Below, one piece after another: positions 30,893-44,579 of a DNA stretch of 64,000 bases. The stretch is from Heliocybe sulcata (Eukaryota; Basidiomycota; Agaricomycetes; Gloeophyllales; Gloeophyllaceae), in contig ML213508.1 in NCBI GenBank assembly GCA_004369045.1, positions 478,532 through 542,531 of the forward strand, read 5' to 3'. Each line of letters opens with the position of its first letter. Position 1 is the stretch's first letter. The notes under the pieces are model-generated. The model was not told the origin of the DNA, made no database searches, and saw nothing but the letters and a program-made list of their open reading frames with translations. The position numbers and the translations under genes are program-made.

Positions 30893-33800
30893 TCATCCTC
30901 GATACAAAGCCAACCGATCCCCAGCAATCTCATCAAATATATTCCAACTCTCCGTGCATACCCACCGATCCCCAACGCCCGGCTCTATCACATGCAAGAT
31001 CTGCCCCTTGTTCTTCCCCTCCAGTACCACTGCCTTGCTCTTCGGCCTCGGTCCCACCGGCACCAGATACTGTATCGGCACCGCGGTGAGCTGCTCATCC
31101 GTCACGCTGGGGTTCTCAGACGACACCCAGAGCTCTATATTCGATGTGGATAACGCAACGGACCCGTTGGCTGAGACGAAGATGACCTGACCGTAGCGGT
31201 TCTCGTAGTTGCCGTCGTACCAGCGCTCAAGACCCGAGTCCCCAAGTGTGCCTTTGATTTGTACAGCGATGCCTTTCTTCACTGGCAAGGCAGGGTCAAT
31301 AAGCCAGTCCTTGGGTACCTCTTAAAACAGGCAATCGGATCAGGAAAATACAACAAAACAACGACACATGCACTTACCATATGAGGACCCTTCGGTGTCC
31401 ACTGACGCCGATGCTCCAGTGGTAGCAGGCGTGGAGGGGTAGGCAGCAGGTGTTCTTGTCGTACCTGCATAGATGGCTGCCGGCGTGAAGCTGGCAGCTG
31501 GCGTTTGGGCCGCTGCAGGCGTGGGCGCCGACTGTATAGAGCAGTTAGCTATCGCTCGACATCGCGTCCGACCATAATACGTACCCAAGGGTCACGTGGT
31601 GCAGCAGGCGTGGGCGCCGACTATAACACAGTGAGCGACAAGACGAGCACTCAAATTCACCGGCGTACCCAGGTATCGTTCGAGGAACCCCAACCACCAC
31701 CACCGCCACCACTTTTATTCGGCGAGGCACCACCCCATCCGCCACCCCCGGACGAGCTTCCCCAACCACCACTCGACTCCGTAGGCCGACCAGGCGTCGC
31801 ACCACCCCATCCTCCCGACGACGCCCCTCCGCTACCCCCATACGGGTTCGGCGTCCGCGACCCAACATTCCACGCCGGTGTCCTCCCTCCATCAGCATAC
31901 GGGTTCGGCGTTCGAGACATAGCGCTCCAAGCGGGCGTCTTCCCGCCATCCGTCGCATATGGATTAGGCGTCCGCGAAGAACTACCCCACGCTGGTGTCT
32001 TGCCGCTGTCATTGTACGGATTCGGCGTACGAGATGGCGGAGCACCCCAACCATTAGCCGTCGAGCCTCCCCACCCTCCACCAGGCCGGCCACCTGAGGT
32101 GGACGAGCGGGGCGGGCCCATCGAACCGCCATGTCCGGGAGAAGAAAAGACGGCCTGGCCAAGTGGGACAAGCCTCCCCTCACCCCTATACATGGTGTTA
32201 ATGCAGCCTCATACGGAAAAGAACGCGGTACTCACGTTCGGTACTTCAGCTTGTCCTTTTCTATGGTGATGATCTTGTTGTTTGTATGGAGTTCCACACG
32301 CGCAACAGGACCATTGGTATCCTTGACAGTCCCGACGTACCCTTTGTAAGTGCCCCGGATGACAGAGACAGTCATGCCAATGACCCTGTCTCGAGGTCCA
32401 CGACCCATGGCAGACCCGACCATGCCGCCAGCAGCACCTCCGCTCATAGCGGGGTTCATCTTGGATAAATCAGTGCCGGGCTTGAGCAAGTTACCTTTGG
32501 GCGCGAGGGATGCGAGAGACCGCGCGCGAGTAACGAACACGCCGCCATTCTCGTGATAGTCGCGGTTATGCAGGAATGCAAAGTGCGACTGGTGGATGTG
32601 CAGAACACGTCCTTTCCGGCCCTGAATGATTGACCATTAGCCTGATGTAGGAGAGGCTAAAATCTAACAACGCTCACCTCTCCATCGACCTCCTTGACAT
32701 TGTCGCCTACGCGAAGCTCGTGACCTTCGGAGTCGGTGGCAATAGCACGATGCGAATCTCTCCGCATTGAGATTTGGTGTGGCTGCACGAGACGCGTCTG
32801 GCCATTCTGGTCCAACACACGGAAGGAATCGCGTTCCGTTTTGAAGATCACACCGACGGTCTGCAGACTGTATATAAAGTCAAGGCCTGTATTCAGCAAG
32901 CAGGAAGATAACTCACTCGAGTTGTACGAGGTCATGCAACTCGTAGTTGCCGACAATATTCGTACCCGAGCCGACCTCAGCCGCTTCTCGCAGATCTTTC
33001 GAGAAAACAGAAACCTAACAGAATGATTATGGGCGGCATCACTAAGAGACGACTGATTTCAAGCGCACCTCCTGCATCGACATGTCCGACAAGAAGGTAA
33101 CGACATTGTTCTCCACGGATACAACAAGACCCGTTTCGTCAGCATTCTTTCCGGTCATAACTTTGACGTGGTCTCCAGGCTTGAACTTTTTCCGCACACT
33201 TCGCGCAGGCACGTCCACTCGTTGGTTCTCGAGCTCCATGCTGTTCGCAATAATCGTGACAACATCTCCCTCCACTGACTGAACAACACCATCAACGCCC
33301 GTCTGCTCCCCCTCGAACACTTCAACGTGGTCTCCGGGCTGCAGAACAGCAATCGCTGCCTTCCTCGACGCCTCGGCGATAATCGACAGATCGACAGCAG
33401 TGTCGTTCTCCGCCCCGTCCATACCGCGAGCGAATCGTGTAATCTCGTCCAGTGTCGGATTAACATTCTCTAACTGCAGTGCGCTAAGCTTGAAGTCCTT
33501 CTCGATGAACCCGTCTTTGTAGGTATCGTTCTGGAAGACATAGACCTGATTCCGCTTGGAGACTTGCTTTCGACCGTAGACTTTTGCCACCTCCTCATAG
33601 TTGAAGAAGCGCTGGGGCGGGCGCATAGTGGTCGACGATGTATTACCAAAACCCAATTTCTTCCGCTTCTTGCCGTCGGGGCTAGTGTCGTCCTTAGGGT
33701 TCAGGTCGATACGCGGGATGAATTTCAGACCAACTTCCTCGCCGTTTTCAGTAATGTCCATGACCTGCGCAAGGTCGCCCTGGTATTTTCCTCGTCGGAT

Positions 33801-34817
33801 GCGAACCCAGCTTCCAGGAGTAACTGTTAGATCCTGTTTCTTGATTTGCAACAAGCTGGCCATCTCCTCTATAGGGACCAAACTGATTCCTCGACTAGGG
33901 AAGACACCGACGAGGCCATTGATAGCTTCGCTGACCTGTCTGGAGCTGCGGGCTTCGACGTAGATCATGCCTGGTAGGGAGTCTCGTTGGAAGGCGGAAA
34001 GAATAGACAAGGGCTTGTTCGTGTACTCCAGATCAATAGCTTTTCGCATCAGACTGAATACGATGTCGCGTTCTTTCCCTGGCTATTTCGATAGCCTGAG
34101 AGGCGTCCCATGAAAGACAACTATTGCGACATACCCGAACTCTGACCTGCCACAGGTTTGCATCATGAACTGAAGGCATGAGCAGGCGCTGAGGGATCTC
34201 ATTCATGTCGCCCGTGTACCGTACAGCAGATTGGTTGTACCGTTTCTTCATGTCTTCAGCGATCCGGGCAAGGTCCTGGTCGTCCAGTTCCCGCTCTCGT
34301 CTGTCAAGGCGAGCATGGTCCACGGCTCTACGCATGTCGTCCACATCCTCATCCAAGCCCTCCTCGATGAATCCCTCTGCGAGATACTATAGAGACGGTC
34401 ATATGAATCGAGCCAAATAACACACCTCGACCATAGTCCTCCTCATCCTCCTCATCCTCCTCGTCTTCATCGACCTCGGCTTCGACATCAAGGAAACGGT
34501 TAACAGCAGGACGTTTCTTGTGTCGATGCTAAAGCGCGGTCAGTGTGCAAAATGGTGCATCTGATGTGCTCTGTTACCTTGGTTTTCTTTCTGGGACGCT
34601 CGGAGTCCATATCCTCGTCCTCCTCATCCTCTTCTTCATCCTCTTCGTCGTCGTCGTCCATCTCACCCTCTGCATCCTCGTCTACTCTGTCCTCGCCCTC
34701 TTCGCCACCCTCGTCGTCTTCCACACGTCTCGGTGCTCGCTCCGGGGACTGCTCAACCGCGTCCCCATCATGCGCGTCGTAGTGGCCGTTTTGATACGTG
34801 TCTTCGATGTCAGACAT
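30893..34817 (-). CDS. SPT5: Transcription elongation factor Spt5 (DSIF large subunit)
   Basis: Spt5 with Spt4 clamps RNA polymerase II during elongation. The start at 34815-34817 gives [14 protein letters not shown] and a long acidic N-terminus rich in Asp/Glu (34800-34440). Next come [20 protein letters not shown] and [14 protein letters not shown], then a large exon (about 34049-33069) with the NGN domain ([35 protein letters not shown]) and several KOW motifs ([57 protein letters not shown]). Further KOWs follow ([51 protein letters not shown]). A Gly/Ser/Thr/Pro C-terminal repeat region holds SRTPNPY and TPAW units, the sites phosphorylated by Cdk9/Bur1. The last exon carries a final KOW-like part ([14 protein letters not shown]) and ends ALYRG at 30893. 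The gene looks complete. It shares a promoter region of about 310 bp with the hypothetical gene ending at 35131. Confidence 0.96.
31690..32170 (-). repeat. Spt5 C-terminal repeat region (coding repeats)
   Basis: On the minus strand, four units of about 16-18 residues alternate SRTPNPY with K/R-TPAW (examples: [35 protein letters not shown]), followed by Gly-Trp-rich copies ([16 protein letters not shown]) and short APTPAA units to about 31500. This merges the TPAW-type unit known from fission yeast Spt5 with a TPNPY-type unit. Confidence 0.85.
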
Positions 34818-35130
34818 AATATTGGGAGGGAAGAAGAACAGCAAAGAGGGACTCGGTGTAGGGAGCTACGCCTTGCCTCTGTCCCAACAAGGCGCTTGTA
34901 GGCTCGTACTTAGCTTTGTTTCATACTCCGAAGTCTCAATGTGGGCGTAGTTCGGTCTATCCGGATCTGTCCTATATTGAACGCTACTCCTTGCCCTACA
35001 TTTTCAAGTTTATGAGCTGTGTACAGATTCTTCCACTTCTTTGTACTCTGATTTCTTCTCGGGGTTCAACCGCTGGTTCATTAGAGACTCCTCCGGCCGG
35101 CCTCGCGTGTCTGCAAACCCGATGACCACT
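34818..35130. other. SPT5 promoter region
   Basis: About 310 bp upstream of SPT5 and downstream of the hypothetical minus-strand gene. No clear TATA box or coding exon. Confidence 0.5.
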
Positions 35131-35966
35131 TCAATTCATAGTCGCCTCTCGGCCTGCGCGGATGTGGTCTGCGTATCGTTTATTACTTCGCGTCCTCCGT
35201 GAAGCGGGTTTTTGTTTCTTGGTGTCAACGCTTGCGGATAGTTTGGCTTCTAAGCGCGGTACTGATACCGGCTCTTCCTGCTTGTCGGGATGAATCTCCT
35301 CGCACAGCCATTTTGGCAGGGCTACTGAGCGCCGCGGCTTTGGCTGGCAGTAGAAGCACTGTCCAGCGGCCATAGCCACTTGCAAGCCCTTGTCCCAGTG
35401 CCTTGCGTACTCAGGCAACGGTCGGAAGATGTCTGGCCATGGTGGCCACATCATCTCGTCTTCTCTAGGCCAGTCGCTCTGTGAATTGTCCTGTTGTCAT
35501 GAGAAATCTTCTAAGGCACTACCATACCTCATTCTGCCAGACCGGCTCGGACTGTACGTCTGTGGGCTGCGATGCCCCCCCGTTATTCCAGCTCTTCGAT
35601 GATGCCTTGCCAGGACCTGGCCAAGTTAACCGACTGTCATAGGTGGCTTTGTCGGAAGGGTCTTCTTCGCTCTGGTGGGGACATTGCTAGGGTAAGTTCT
35701 TGCTAGTGTTAATATGCCACAAAATAATGGCTCACCTTCGAGGGGAAAGCTCCTGGCATTGCTAACAAGGGATACTTATGATAATTATGCCCTTGTTGTG
35801 AACTTGTTGGCAGGCTTCCCCTGCTGGAAGTGCTCGCCCTAGCAGTGGCACTCGACCTTGCCATAATGCTCGTGCCTCTAGCCATTTTGAAAGCCAACCC
35901 TGGATGATAGGCCTCCCAGTCACGGCAGCGTTCCAGGTTTAAATATTCTGTAGAAGTCGAGTGCAT
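35131..35966 (-). CDS. Hypothetical basic protein, three exons
   Basis: I recognise no family. Exons 35966-35736, 35686-35528 and 35490-35131 join in phase 0 at both junctions to give 249 residues with no stops, through two short GT-AG introns. It starts MHSTSTEYLNLERCRDWEAY, HPGLAFKMARGT, then a Ser/Thr/Ala-rich segment. Exon 2 reads PSDKATYDSRLTWPGPGKAS. Exon 3 begins DNSQSDWPREDEMMWPPWPD, and later has two cysteines spaced CFYC, KPRRSVALPKWLCEEIHPDK and a basic C-terminus (KKQKPASRRTRSNKRYADHI). Tryptophan- and proline-rich segments around a CxxC could be a short interaction module. The basic tail suggests a nuclear location. The consistency of phase and the codon quality argue for a real gene; the function is unknown. 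Confidence 0.62.
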
Positions 35967-38794
35967 GGTATAAAGCGGTGAGTGTAGTAGTGAGGTGAGA
36001 TATCGTCCGGCTCTGATGATACTAGGGCAGCGCTTTTATCCATTCCGCGCGTCATGCAGGTGGCATGATTCCTTTGTCTGGCTGGTGGCACATGTGGCTC
36101 ACTCTTTGTTTGCTTTGTTCCTGTGGCATGGGCTGGTGAATCGGGTATCCACTCCCTTGGACTATTTTACTGTACATCTTCATGCGTCGACTCTCGTTCC
36201 TGTGCGACTTCTGTCTGCAGATTTACAGTCCTGGCACGTCAACGCTTACCGGACGGGTGAACCGCGCCTAACGACGCAACTCGTTCCAAGAGGCGCTACA
36301 GGAGCTCACGATCTTTTCGTCCCTCATACCCATGGCTAGCCCTAAGTATTTGGTTTACATGCGCTTCTGGACTACATATAATTTTCTTCTCTGTCTTGAG
36401 AGTTTTACCAGTGGCTCGGAGTTTCAGTAACGGAGCACGCGAGACCACCGCCTTGATCTTCTTTCCAGCTGCGTTTGAGCAACGCGAAGAGCCTTTCCCC
36501 CTCGAATTCGAAGTATCCTACACTCATGCATAAAAGGTCCGTACCAGCTCCTTTGCTCTTCCCCCTCCTACTTCTCTCATGGACAGGCAGGTCTGACGAT
36601 AAAAGTACTTACCAATAGCTCGCGGACAACTCCACGGGTAATCCTTCAAGCCCGCCTACGTACTACGAAGCTGATGCCAAAGAAGACAGAGATCCGCATT
36701 ACAGTCTGGGTATGGATAACGCAGATCGCGGGGACGGATAACTACCCAGAGATCGGAGAGAGATGACCGAGAAGGACAAGCAAGTAGGAAGTTCAGATGG
36801 TTACTCTTCGCGTATGGAATATGACCGTGGTTGATCCTTGCCGTAGGACTAAAAGCAACGCAAACGCGTTTTGCTGTATCCTACGATGGTCGGCCTTCCT
36901 GCGTTCGTATTCCAACAAGCTGGTGGCATGTTCTCCCATCGACTGATGAGCATTCTACTTAGCCTACTATTCAGCGGCGGCCGTGTTTCTCACAACCCCT
37001 CGAAACCGCCTTCATACATTGATATGGAAGGAAGATATGATTGCCGCGCCTTGCATCGCAGCAGAACTGCATCGTGCGCGCCGACAATTCACCGACCATC
37101 GCCCGGAAACGAGTAAGTGCGATACGGGCAGTAGGCTTGTGGAGCTGCAAACAGGAAAGAAGGTTACAGATTCTGATCCCGGGCATCTCTTGGACCCGGA
37201 TTGTACTCATCCGGTGCGCCATTGGTGGCAGGTCAAGTTCCCTGCGTATGGGTTTCGGTGTCGTAACCATCTGGATCGGAATATAGAAAGAACACCTTCA
37301 GTGGATCGCAGGCAACGCCAAAGATAGACCTGATTATTGAAGGCAAGCAACGGACAGTTCCTACGGAGGAACAAGAAGGGGTCATTTTGCAGATGAGCGA
37401 ATGAAAGCCGAGGATAGAAGACGCAAATCTTGGCCGAAGTTAGGCGTCGAATTACTCGATCCTGGATAGAAACCGACGCCCATTTGATGCTGGGAGAAAT
37501 GACTTCACAGGCCATTCATTTCCGAGGAGACGCGCAGATGGCCTAAATCGAAACTTGGATTGTTCGTCTGCTTTATCGGCCCCTGCCTCACGGCGCTCAA
37601 AGCAACATACTTGCAATTCTTCGCTCCCCGCCTCGACCGATCACCGCGCCGGTCTATTCTCGGGCAAAATGCGAGCAAAGTACCCATCATCGATGTTACA
37701 GGAAGTTCATTAATTTGCAGAGCTGCAACGCACAGGAACAAAATCAGAAGAAAGGTTACGATATCCCGGTGGGTCTCTGCATTTTTGCGGGATGATATTG
37801 AATAGACATGCGTCAGGGCTGTGGGCAGTTGTTCGTTTTACACACCGGCGGCCTTGGGTGGGACCAATATCGAGGGATTTACGGGAGTCAACCATCTCCA
37901 GAGAGCGAAATCGCCTCGTGCGGATTGCGGTGCTGCATGATGCTGCGTGGCATGTCGTCTTGCGCATAGGTTCACTAGTGCATTGACATGCATTGACGCT
38001 CTAATAATTCGGACGTTCAAGAACATATCTGTGTGGAAGGTCAGTCCCACTCTCAAAGGTGTTCGCCGCTAAGTTGCATTTTTCCTGGACCTTCTAGTCA
38101 GCCCATCCTAAGCCTTAGGACGTCTGCTTCTAGCATCGTCTACGGGCTCAGGCTGCTTTGAGGCTAGACATAAAAGCGGTCATGGCTTCCTGCTTCCGGA
38201 ACGTCCAGTCTACTGATTTGGGGATGCGACATCGACACATTGACAGGTTAAAACGAGTGAAGAAGTTCCAGTTGCCCTATATCACCGAAGTTCGGTGGTT
38301 CGTCTTATCATATCGCCGTCATGGTAGGAACAATGTCGGGGTGAGCGCCCCCCGCATAAGCTCCGAACTGCAATACTCTGCAGCACCCCGGAGACCTACA
38401 TGAACGGATGAAAGCTGGTGGTGCTGCTTCTCAACGCTGAAAAGCCGATTCGAGGTAAGTCATCTTGCAAGGTATGAGTTGCATCTCGCTCGCAGAGTAT
38501 TTTCGCTTTACTTCCTTGAGCATTGGTTGCCGGCACACATGAACATCCGCTAGTAACAGCGTGAATCCTCTGTTCCGGGATCCCCTGGACAACACTGCGG
38601 TGCATAGGAAGGCAGGAAGATCCGAAATGTCACCCGGGCCATGGGCAATACCCAGGCCAGAGAAAGCATTTCCAGCAACAGTGCAAGCAGTAGCAGCTCC
38701 AAGAGAGGGGTCGCATCAGGGGTCCTCAATCCGCCAATATATTGGAATGGCGGCGTCGGAAGATAGATCCTAGGAGCAGAACCAGTGCAGAGAG
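35967..38794. other. Gene-poor region, no gene recognised
   Basis: About 2.8 kb. Many frames of 60-115 codons overlap on both strands, for example 35995-36339 and 36983-37327 on the plus strand, but none has a family motif, and I found no chain of splice sites giving a convincing product. Hydrophobic stretches occur near 36880-37010. The region may hold decayed genes or a non-coding transcript. Confidence 0.4.
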
Positions 38795-39617
38795 ATGGAC
38801 TCAGGAAGTAAGCGAGTGCTCCGCCATATGGCCTGGGGCAGATTGATGGAGACGGCCTCTTCCAGGCAGCTGGTGCTACTGCCACAGTATCTGAAAGTTG
38901 CTGCCATGCCTAAATTCTGTTTCGAGAGCGAACGACGCAGACAAATTGATTCCCTCGGCTGGGAAGCTGCAGCCTGCCGCCAAGATCCTCCTGTTGGTCT
39001 CGAGCTCGTATATTGTCAACAGACTAACTTGACTTGGCTCCGGCGTCGGATTGAGAGAGAAAAAACAATTGCGCTGGCAGTAACATCTCGTGATCAACCG
39101 CTACAGCTGACGGAAGATTGCATCTCCGCCAAATATTACGCTCGCGTCGGCCTCCCCAGGTGTACATCGACTGTACAGTGCAGAAGATATTCAATGATAT
39201 TGATGAAGATGGCTTGCAGTACAGCATATTCGGGCCTATATATGAAAACGGCCGACAACCGGGCGAACTGGATTTCGACAGTGAATCCGAACCTTGTCCT
39301 GTCCGGCAGCATGGCTCAAGCTGCGGGGGCTGTAGCGCCGGATTCTGGGCAATCTCGGAGATGCGGGGGTGGCTCGGAGGGAAGATGTCAACCTCATCTA
39401 TCTCTTCGAAGGACTTGGACGGAAATACGGATGGTCGCCGACGTCTGCTAGCGTAGCAGAATCCTTCAGGAGGTACAGTACTGGAGTCGTCAGGCTGGGG
39501 CCGGTGGCTGAAGAAGAATACTCGGCAAGCAACATCCCTGGGTGGAGGAACATCGGATCAGTGCAACGGCGGGCGCGCGATCATGTCGATCTTGCCCTCG
39601 GTGCATCCTCGGAGTGA
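38795..39617 (+). other. Possible unrecognised or decayed gene
   Basis: A 218-codon open frame starts at an ATG at 38795 and runs to 39451, long for chance in this window. A second frame, open from about 39336 to 39617, has a protein-like composition (NLIYLFEGLGRKYGWSP, GVVRLGPVAEEEYSASNIPG). The two overlap in different frames, and no splice pair that I could confirm joins them. No family was recognised. It may be a real two-exon gene or a remnant; the compact GH1 promoter follows at once. Confidence 0.25.
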
Positions 39618-39688
39618 GTTATCAATGGCACCTGGTTTCCTTGCGACATGAAAACGTATAAGTCTACCAGCGAAGCCTGATCGTATAG

Positions 39689-42064
<2,376 letters not shown>

Positions 42065-42409
42065 ATTCTTAACGTTCGAGATCGCTGTGGATTTTCGCAT
42101 GAGGATAACGTATTCTTGTATTTTTGTATGAATAGGTCAATATAGGCCTGGATAAATGATTGGATCCTTAGATGTACATTGGTGGATGAGTTTGCTAGTG
42201 CGCAGAAGGAGGGCATTGCTTATCAGCATGTCCACTGCCAAATTCTGATGAACTCTCGACATCCAGACATGGTACCCTCCCCAAATCTATTCGATCCTTT
42301 ACTACGCAGCCACAATTACAAGTTGTGGCAACTTCATCTACGGAGTTTGCCGCAACGCTTCTGCAGGATCATCGATCACCACCGCCGGTACAGAAAAATA
42401 GTGCAGTAT
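42065..42409. other. Intergenic
   Basis: About 345 bp; should contain the GH1 3' end and the F-box gene promoter. Nothing specific was recognised. Confidence 0.45.
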
Positions 42410-44143
42410 ATGTCGATGCTTGCGTTCTCTGATCTCCCCTTCGAACTGCTGTCTGTCATCCTCCAATTTGTTATTAGGCCTTCCCATCTAGCAGCGCTCT
42501 GCCTGGTCAACACAAGCTTTCGGGATCTTGCCGTGCCTCTGCTATACGAGAGCGCGTATGTCTATCCATGGCACAACGAAGCGAAAGCCAAGGTGGGCAG
42601 GGTTCGAAAGGTGTGAAGAACTGCCTGGCCTGAGCGAGGTGGCAGGTTGTGCAGCTGTTTCGGACGTTGCGTGATAGCCCGGACCTAGCAAGATACGTGA
42701 GGAAGCTCGGTGCGTACAACTCTGATTGCACTAAGCATCAGTGATTCACAGAGAACAGTCATCAAGGACTTTCCCAAGGCCCTATCCACTGCTCAGCTTG
42801 AAGACACTTGGTCGATCTGCTCGGCAGGCCTCAAGAATTGCGTCAATCTTGTGCATTGCACATGGACGAGAGATGGATCGCTGAATGATGCCATCCTGGA
42901 AGCTCTCCTGTGTTGCCAGACCCTTAGAGAACTTGAAATCAACGGTCACCACGATAGTCAATACGATCCTCGACTTCTGTGCCGTTTTACGAAGTTAGAC
43001 AAGATCACCCTGATTATGCCCAGCGGACTAGTCATCGACCACTTGCCCTTTTGGATCAAAGAGACTGGAAAAAGTCTTAGATACTTATCTCTGATATGCA
43101 AGGCACGTCTGGTTGCTTAGTGGGACATTACAAGATGCTGATCCGCTGTCTAGGCATCCCCGCTTGTGAACGATCTGCTATTGAAGACCTTGGCTCCAAA
43201 CCTTCACGCTCTGGAAGAACTCTCCCTGCTAGGTTGTCCCAGGGTGACTCAGGATGGTATCCTCGCTGTGCTTTCGGAGAATAAGGGTGAAATACATGGT
43301 CTCGGTTTAGAAGGCCTGTCCCCGAGCTTTGTATGCGCTCCGAAAGCTCCTCACAAGTCTGCCATATAACTCACCCCCACCAGGATATTGTCAAGTTCAG
43401 CTCTGCGCGCCAGACATCTACAGCGCTTTCCCATTTACGGTCGCTTACTATGACAGTTCAGCGGCCCCTAGAGATCTGGACACGAAGTGTGCTGCAGCTG
43501 CTGGAGAATGTGCCTTTAGAGTTCTTTCAAGTGTATTCCCCGGGCGGTGCAGATGTCTCAATCCTCCCGGACGATTTCTGCGCGCAGCTGGTTTCAGGAC
43601 ACGGTGTGCGCCTTCGCCGATTCTCCGTGCATAGAATGCGAATTGGCTTCGGTGCTGTGGAGAATATCTGCAACGGCTGTCCGAACTTGGAACAATTGTT
43701 CGTTGTGATGAGGAGGGAGGAAATGGTAAGCCTCCTGCTCGCTTTCATTCTGCAGTATGCTCATAATCAGGCTGTCCTCTCAGAAAGCATTGGGTCCCGT
43801 CCTAGCTAAGGCCCGGAAACTGCGGTCGGTGCACATCAATTTCCCTCTGGATGCAGCAACAAGTGTGACTATCAAGGACATCATGGCGGATGTGCAAACT
43901 ATCATCCGGGCATGCCCCGAGACGTCGATCACGCAGTTTGGTTGCAACACTCGAGTATGGCAGGTAAGACAATCAACGACCTCATGTATCACTGGCTGTT
44001 ACCCGTGCCTATTTCTTACACATTTTGAACAGGTTGAGCGTGTTGTTTTGAGGGACGAGGGTGGAGATCTTACCACTGAGACTCAACTGGTGCGATATGA
44101 GCGACCAGAGGTACCGGAGCAATTTCTGGTTCTACGAGCTTAA
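42410..44143 (+). CDS. F-box protein with leucine-rich repeat-like body
   Basis: F-box proteins recruit substrates to SCF ubiquitin ligases through Skp1. The start at 42410 gives MSMLAFSDLPFELLSVILQF, RPSHLAALCLVNTSFRDLAV, PLLYES, a good N-terminal F-box followed by the usual 'VSKxFRxLAxPLLY' extension. The remainder is split by short introns and shows leucine-rich segments typical of fungal F-box/LRR proteins: ILEALLCCQTLRELEINGHH, FTKLDKITLIMPSG, LHALEELSLLGCPRVTQDGI, LSHLRSLTMT, NGCPNLEQLFVVMRREEM, ARKLRSVHINFP. It ends EQFLVLRA with the stop at 44141-44143. Such genes are numerous and fast-evolving in Agaricomycetes and substrates are unknown. One junction near 43110-43180 is not fully resolved, so exact length is uncertain. 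Confidence 0.8.
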
Positions 44144-44579
44144 GTATCCACCATAACGTGAAATATACTTGCATATGTAGTATTCGATCTACCTTGGCAA
44201 GGGCGGATATCTGAGCGTGGTCCGATTGTCCGAACTCCGAGTCCATACTTCAATTAATAGGTATCGCAATGGCTGCTTTACCCCGTACCATTGCCAGCGC
44301 CAATATCTCTACTCGTACTCCTACCATGGAATCCGCTCGCCGTCTGCAGATATCAGCGATGCTGACTTCGGACTCTGTAAATATCATACGCCGTCATCGC
44401 CCGGTACTGGCGAGCGCGCCACTATGTGCATCGACTTAACCTCCTATTACACGTCCACGACTAGACTTGCGACCATCTGGCAGCACTACTAGTCTAAGTC
44501 TTCACCGCTCAGCACCGCACGTTACTGGCAGCCGCGCCTAAGAGCTTTGTCTTGCGCTGTACCAGGCTGTACCTAAAGG
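44144..44579. other. Intergenic
   Basis: About 435 bp between the F-box gene and the 5-phosphatase gene. No exon or repeat recognised. Confidence 0.45.

Noticed and set aside
31505-32269. Plus-strand 254-codon open frame rich in Pro/Pro-His
   Set aside because: It is the mirror of the Gly/Ser/Pro repeats of SPT5 on the minus strand, which have clear motif and splice support.
36871-37330. Possible pheromone-receptor (STE3-like) fragment suggested by FLTTPRNRLHTLIWKEDMIA
   Set aside because: Only a vague resemblance to the loop before WCDI in STE3; no further helices or motif follow, and no splice path was found.
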